Below are positions 30,479 to 32,058 of a stretch of 32,058 bases of DNA, piece after piece. Source of the DNA: Clostridiales bacterium (GTDB taxonomy: Bacteria; Bacillota; Clostridia; Oscillospirales; QAKW01); the NCBI GenBank assembly GCA_003343605.1, contig QAKW01000049.1, forward strand, positions 1 to 32,058, given 5' to 3'. A model generated the notes under the pieces. That model did not search any database. It was not told the DNA's origin and saw nothing but the letters and a program-made list of their open reading frames with translations. Numbering within the stretch: position 1 is the first letter of the stretch; each line of letters starts with the position of its first letter. The position numbers and the translations under genes are program-made.

Positions 30479-31891
30479 ATGGAAAAGAAACCATTGTATA
30501 TTACGGATACGATCCTGCGGGATGCGCATCAATCGCAGGCTGCAACGCGCATGCGGATCGATGATATGCTTCCGGCGCTGGAACAGCTGGATAATATCGG
30601 ATACTGGTCTTTGGAGTGCTGGGGCGGCGCCACCTTTGATGTGTGTATGCGTTTTCTCGGGGAGGATCCCTGGGAACGCCTGCGGACTTTGAAAAAGCAT
30701 ATGCCGAAAACGCGGCTGCAGATGCTGCTGCGCGGGCAGAATATTCTGGGCTATAAGCATTATGCCGATGATGTGGTAGATGAATTTGTGGCAAAATCGA
30801 TTGAAAACGGCATCAATGTGATCCGGATCTTTGATGCGCTCAATGATGTGCGCAATGTGGAGCAGGCCATGAAGAGCTGTAAAAAATACGGCGGGCTCTG
30901 CGAAGCGGCGATCAGTTACACGGTCAGCCCGGTTCACAATGAAGACTATTTTGTGCAGACAGCGCAAACCCTGGAATCAATGGGTGCAGATGTGATCTGC
31001 ATCAAGGATATGGCCAACCTGCTGCTGCCGATGGATGCCTACAGCCTGGTGAAAAAGCTCAAGGAAGCGGTAAAGGTGCCGATCCACCTGCATACGCATA
31101 ATACCACCGGCACCGGCGATATGACCAATCTGATGGCGGCTTGGGCCGGCGTTGATATTGTGGACTGCGCGCTCTCTCCGCTTGCCAACGGTACGTCGCA
31201 GCCCTCAACCGAGGCGATGGTTGCAACCTTGCAGGGCACAGATCGGGATACCGGTCTTGATCTGAATAAACTCAGTGAAGTGGCGATGCATTTCCGCAAG
31301 GTGGCAGACCGGATGAAGGCCGAGGGAATTTTGGATCCGAAGGTGCTGAATGTTGATATTAAAGGGCTGCTGTATCAGGTGCCGGGCGGGATGCTCTCCA
31401 ATCTGATTTCCCAGCTCAAACAGGCGGGCGCGGAAGATAAGTATTATGAAGCATTGGCGGAGGTGCCCCGCGTGCGTAAAGATTTCGGATATCCGCCGCT
31501 GGTAACCCCAACCAGCCAGATTGTTGGCACACAGGCGGTTATGAACGTGCTGACCGGCGAACGCTATAAAATGGTTACCAAGGAATCCAAAGGGTTGCTG
31601 CGCGGCGAGTACGGGCAGGTACCCGGCGAGGTCAACGAAGAAGTGCGCAGAAAGGCCATCGGCAACGATGAAGTGATTACCTGCCGGCCTGCCGATCTGC
31701 TTGAGCCCGAATTGGATAAATATCGGGAAGAGGCCAAAGAGCTTGCAAAGAGTGAAGAAGATGTTTTGAGCTTTGCGCTCTTTCCGCAGGTTGCCTCCAA
31801 ATTTCTGGAGGAGCGCAATCATCCGAAAGTGGAAAACGCCGTGGATGAAAATGCGGTGCGGGAACTTTATGTAGAAGATCTGGGGCAGTAA
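30479..31891 (+). CDS. oadA: Oxaloacetate decarboxylase alpha (carboxyltransferase) subunit
   Basis: 470 residues, a carboxyltransferase of the pyruvate carboxylase/OadA type. DTILRDAHQS opens the TIM barrel, K176 in CIKDMANLL is the carbamylated lysine, and H205 and H207 in the HLHTHNTTGTG loop are metal ligands. It ends without a biotin domain, which is supplied by the separate carrier at 28897. It transfers CO2 from oxaloacetate to biotin, giving pyruvate. The start follows AAGGAGG 6 bases upstream and 10 bases after oadB. The oxaloacetate-type signature argues against methylmalonyl-CoA or glutaconyl-CoA decarboxylase. A pyruvate carboxylase B-type role is possible in principle, but the linked beta subunit argues for the Na+ pump. 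Confidence 0.93.
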   Translation: MEKKPLYITDTILRDAHQSQAATRMRIDDMLPALEQLDNIGYWSLECWGGATFDVCMRFLGEDPWERLRTLKKHMPKTRLQMLLRGQNILGYKHYADDVVDEFVAKSIENGINVIRIFDALNDVRNVEQAMKSCKKYGGLCEAAISYTVSPVHNEDYFVQTAQTLESMGADVICIKDMANLLLPMDAYSLVKKLKEAVKVPIHLHTHNTTGTGDMTNLMAAWAGVDIVDCALSPLANGTSQPSTEAMVATLQGTDRDTGLDLNKLSEVAMHFRKVADRMKAEGILDPKVLNVDIKGLLYQVPGGMLSNLISQLKQAGAEDKYYEALAEVPRVRKDFGYPPLVTPTSQIVGTQAVMNVLTGERYKMVTKESKGLLRGEYGQVPGEVNEEVRRKAIGNDEVITCRPADLLEPELDKYREEAKELAKSEEDVLSFALFPQVASKFLEERNHPKVENAVDENAVRELYVEDLGQ

Positions 31892-31901
31892 AATAAAAAG
31901 G

Positions 31902-31940
31902 AACCCCCGCCGGAAATCATGATTCCCGGCGGGGGTTTGC
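31902..31940 (+). terminator. Terminator-like hairpin after decarboxylase operon
   Basis: A perfect 12-bp stem AACCCCCGCCGG / CCGGCGGGGGTT encloses a 12-base loop. The following T run is short (TTT then GCTG), so it may be leaky. Confidence 0.7.
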
Positions 31941-32001
31941 TGTGCAAATTGTTTATAAATTGTTGAAAAAAAGAAAACTTTCGATTTTCCCAAAAAAAGT
32001 G

Positions 32002-32031
32002 TTGACAAAGTAACACAGGAAGTGGTATCAT
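32002..32031 (+). promoter_or_regulatory. Promoter for a gene beyond the window
   Basis: A perfect TTGACA (32002-32007), 18-base spacer, extended -10 TGGTATCAT (TATCAT at 32026-32031). The transcript would begin near the window edge. Confidence 0.82.
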
Positions 32032-32058
32032 ATACAAGCACTCGCGAGAAGCAGGCGT

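Noticed and set aside
31205..32041. 278-codon minus-strand frame over oadA and the downstream gap
   Set aside because: Antisense to the well-supported decarboxylase alpha gene; no Shine-Dalgarno site before it and no recognisable motif.

Overview
The window looks like a chromosomal segment from an anaerobic, Gram-positive, Clostridia-type (Oscillospiraceae/Ruminococcaceae-like) bacterium of roughly mid GC content. The evidence is strong AGGAGG-type ribosome sites, frequent TTG/GTG starts, a type I dockerin on a very large secreted protein, a Feo ferrous-iron system with a DtxR/MntR-type regulator, and a four-gene sodium-pumping decarboxylase cluster of the clostridial type. No phage, IS element or CRISPR array was seen. 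One stretch (about 9467-10860) is much more AT-rich than its surroundings and looks acquired.

Layout. 1-51: the 3' end of a tRNA-Asn with its terminator. 262-2508: a MazG-like pyrophosphohydrolase, a DeoR-type repressor divergent from a HAD phosphatase with a candidate operator between them, and a short MGMT-family protein. 2721-8154: a TetR regulator followed by three translationally coupled genes, a DUF308 membrane protein, an MMPL/RND transporter and a secreted protein with xxxLxxG heptads; this looks like one export or envelope module. 8271-10708 (minus): an AT-rich secreted C10-like cysteine peptidase followed by a probable lipoprotein. 10864-13803: a DtxR/MntR-type regulator divergent from feoA-feoB. 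13855-15453: a cytoplasmic Cu/Zn SOD-like protein and a YitT-family membrane protein. 15537-21604: an AraC regulator divergent from a 1679-residue secreted metallophosphoesterase-fold protein ending in a dockerin. 21696-22178 (minus): a small membrane export-type protein.

22291-28315 is the most interesting region. An AraC regulator is divergent from a tight five-gene run: a mandelate-racemase-type enolase-superfamily dehydratase, a UlaG-like metallo-beta-lactamase-fold hydrolase, an SDR dehydrogenase, an RraA-family aldolase/lyase and an intracellular GH10 glycosidase. Read as chemistry these five make a complete hypothetical non-phosphorylative oxidative route: glycosidase, sugar 1-dehydrogenase, lactonase, aldonate dehydratase, 2-keto-3-deoxy-acid aldolase. 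The expected end products are pyruvate and a short aldehyde. This is inference from family membership and gene order; the substrate is not shown by the sequence.

28572-31891: the small membrane (gamma-like) subunit, biotin carrier, membrane beta subunit and carboxyltransferase alpha subunit of a Na+-translocating oxaloacetate-type decarboxylase, with its own strong promoter. It could use C3/C4 acids such as those the neighbouring catabolic cluster would feed. The window ends in a strong promoter (32002-32031) for a gene outside it. There is no gene-free stretch longer than 300 bases; the longer gaps (52-261, 2509-2720, 16401-16564, 23062-23211, 28316-28571) are described under their promoters, terminators and repeats.
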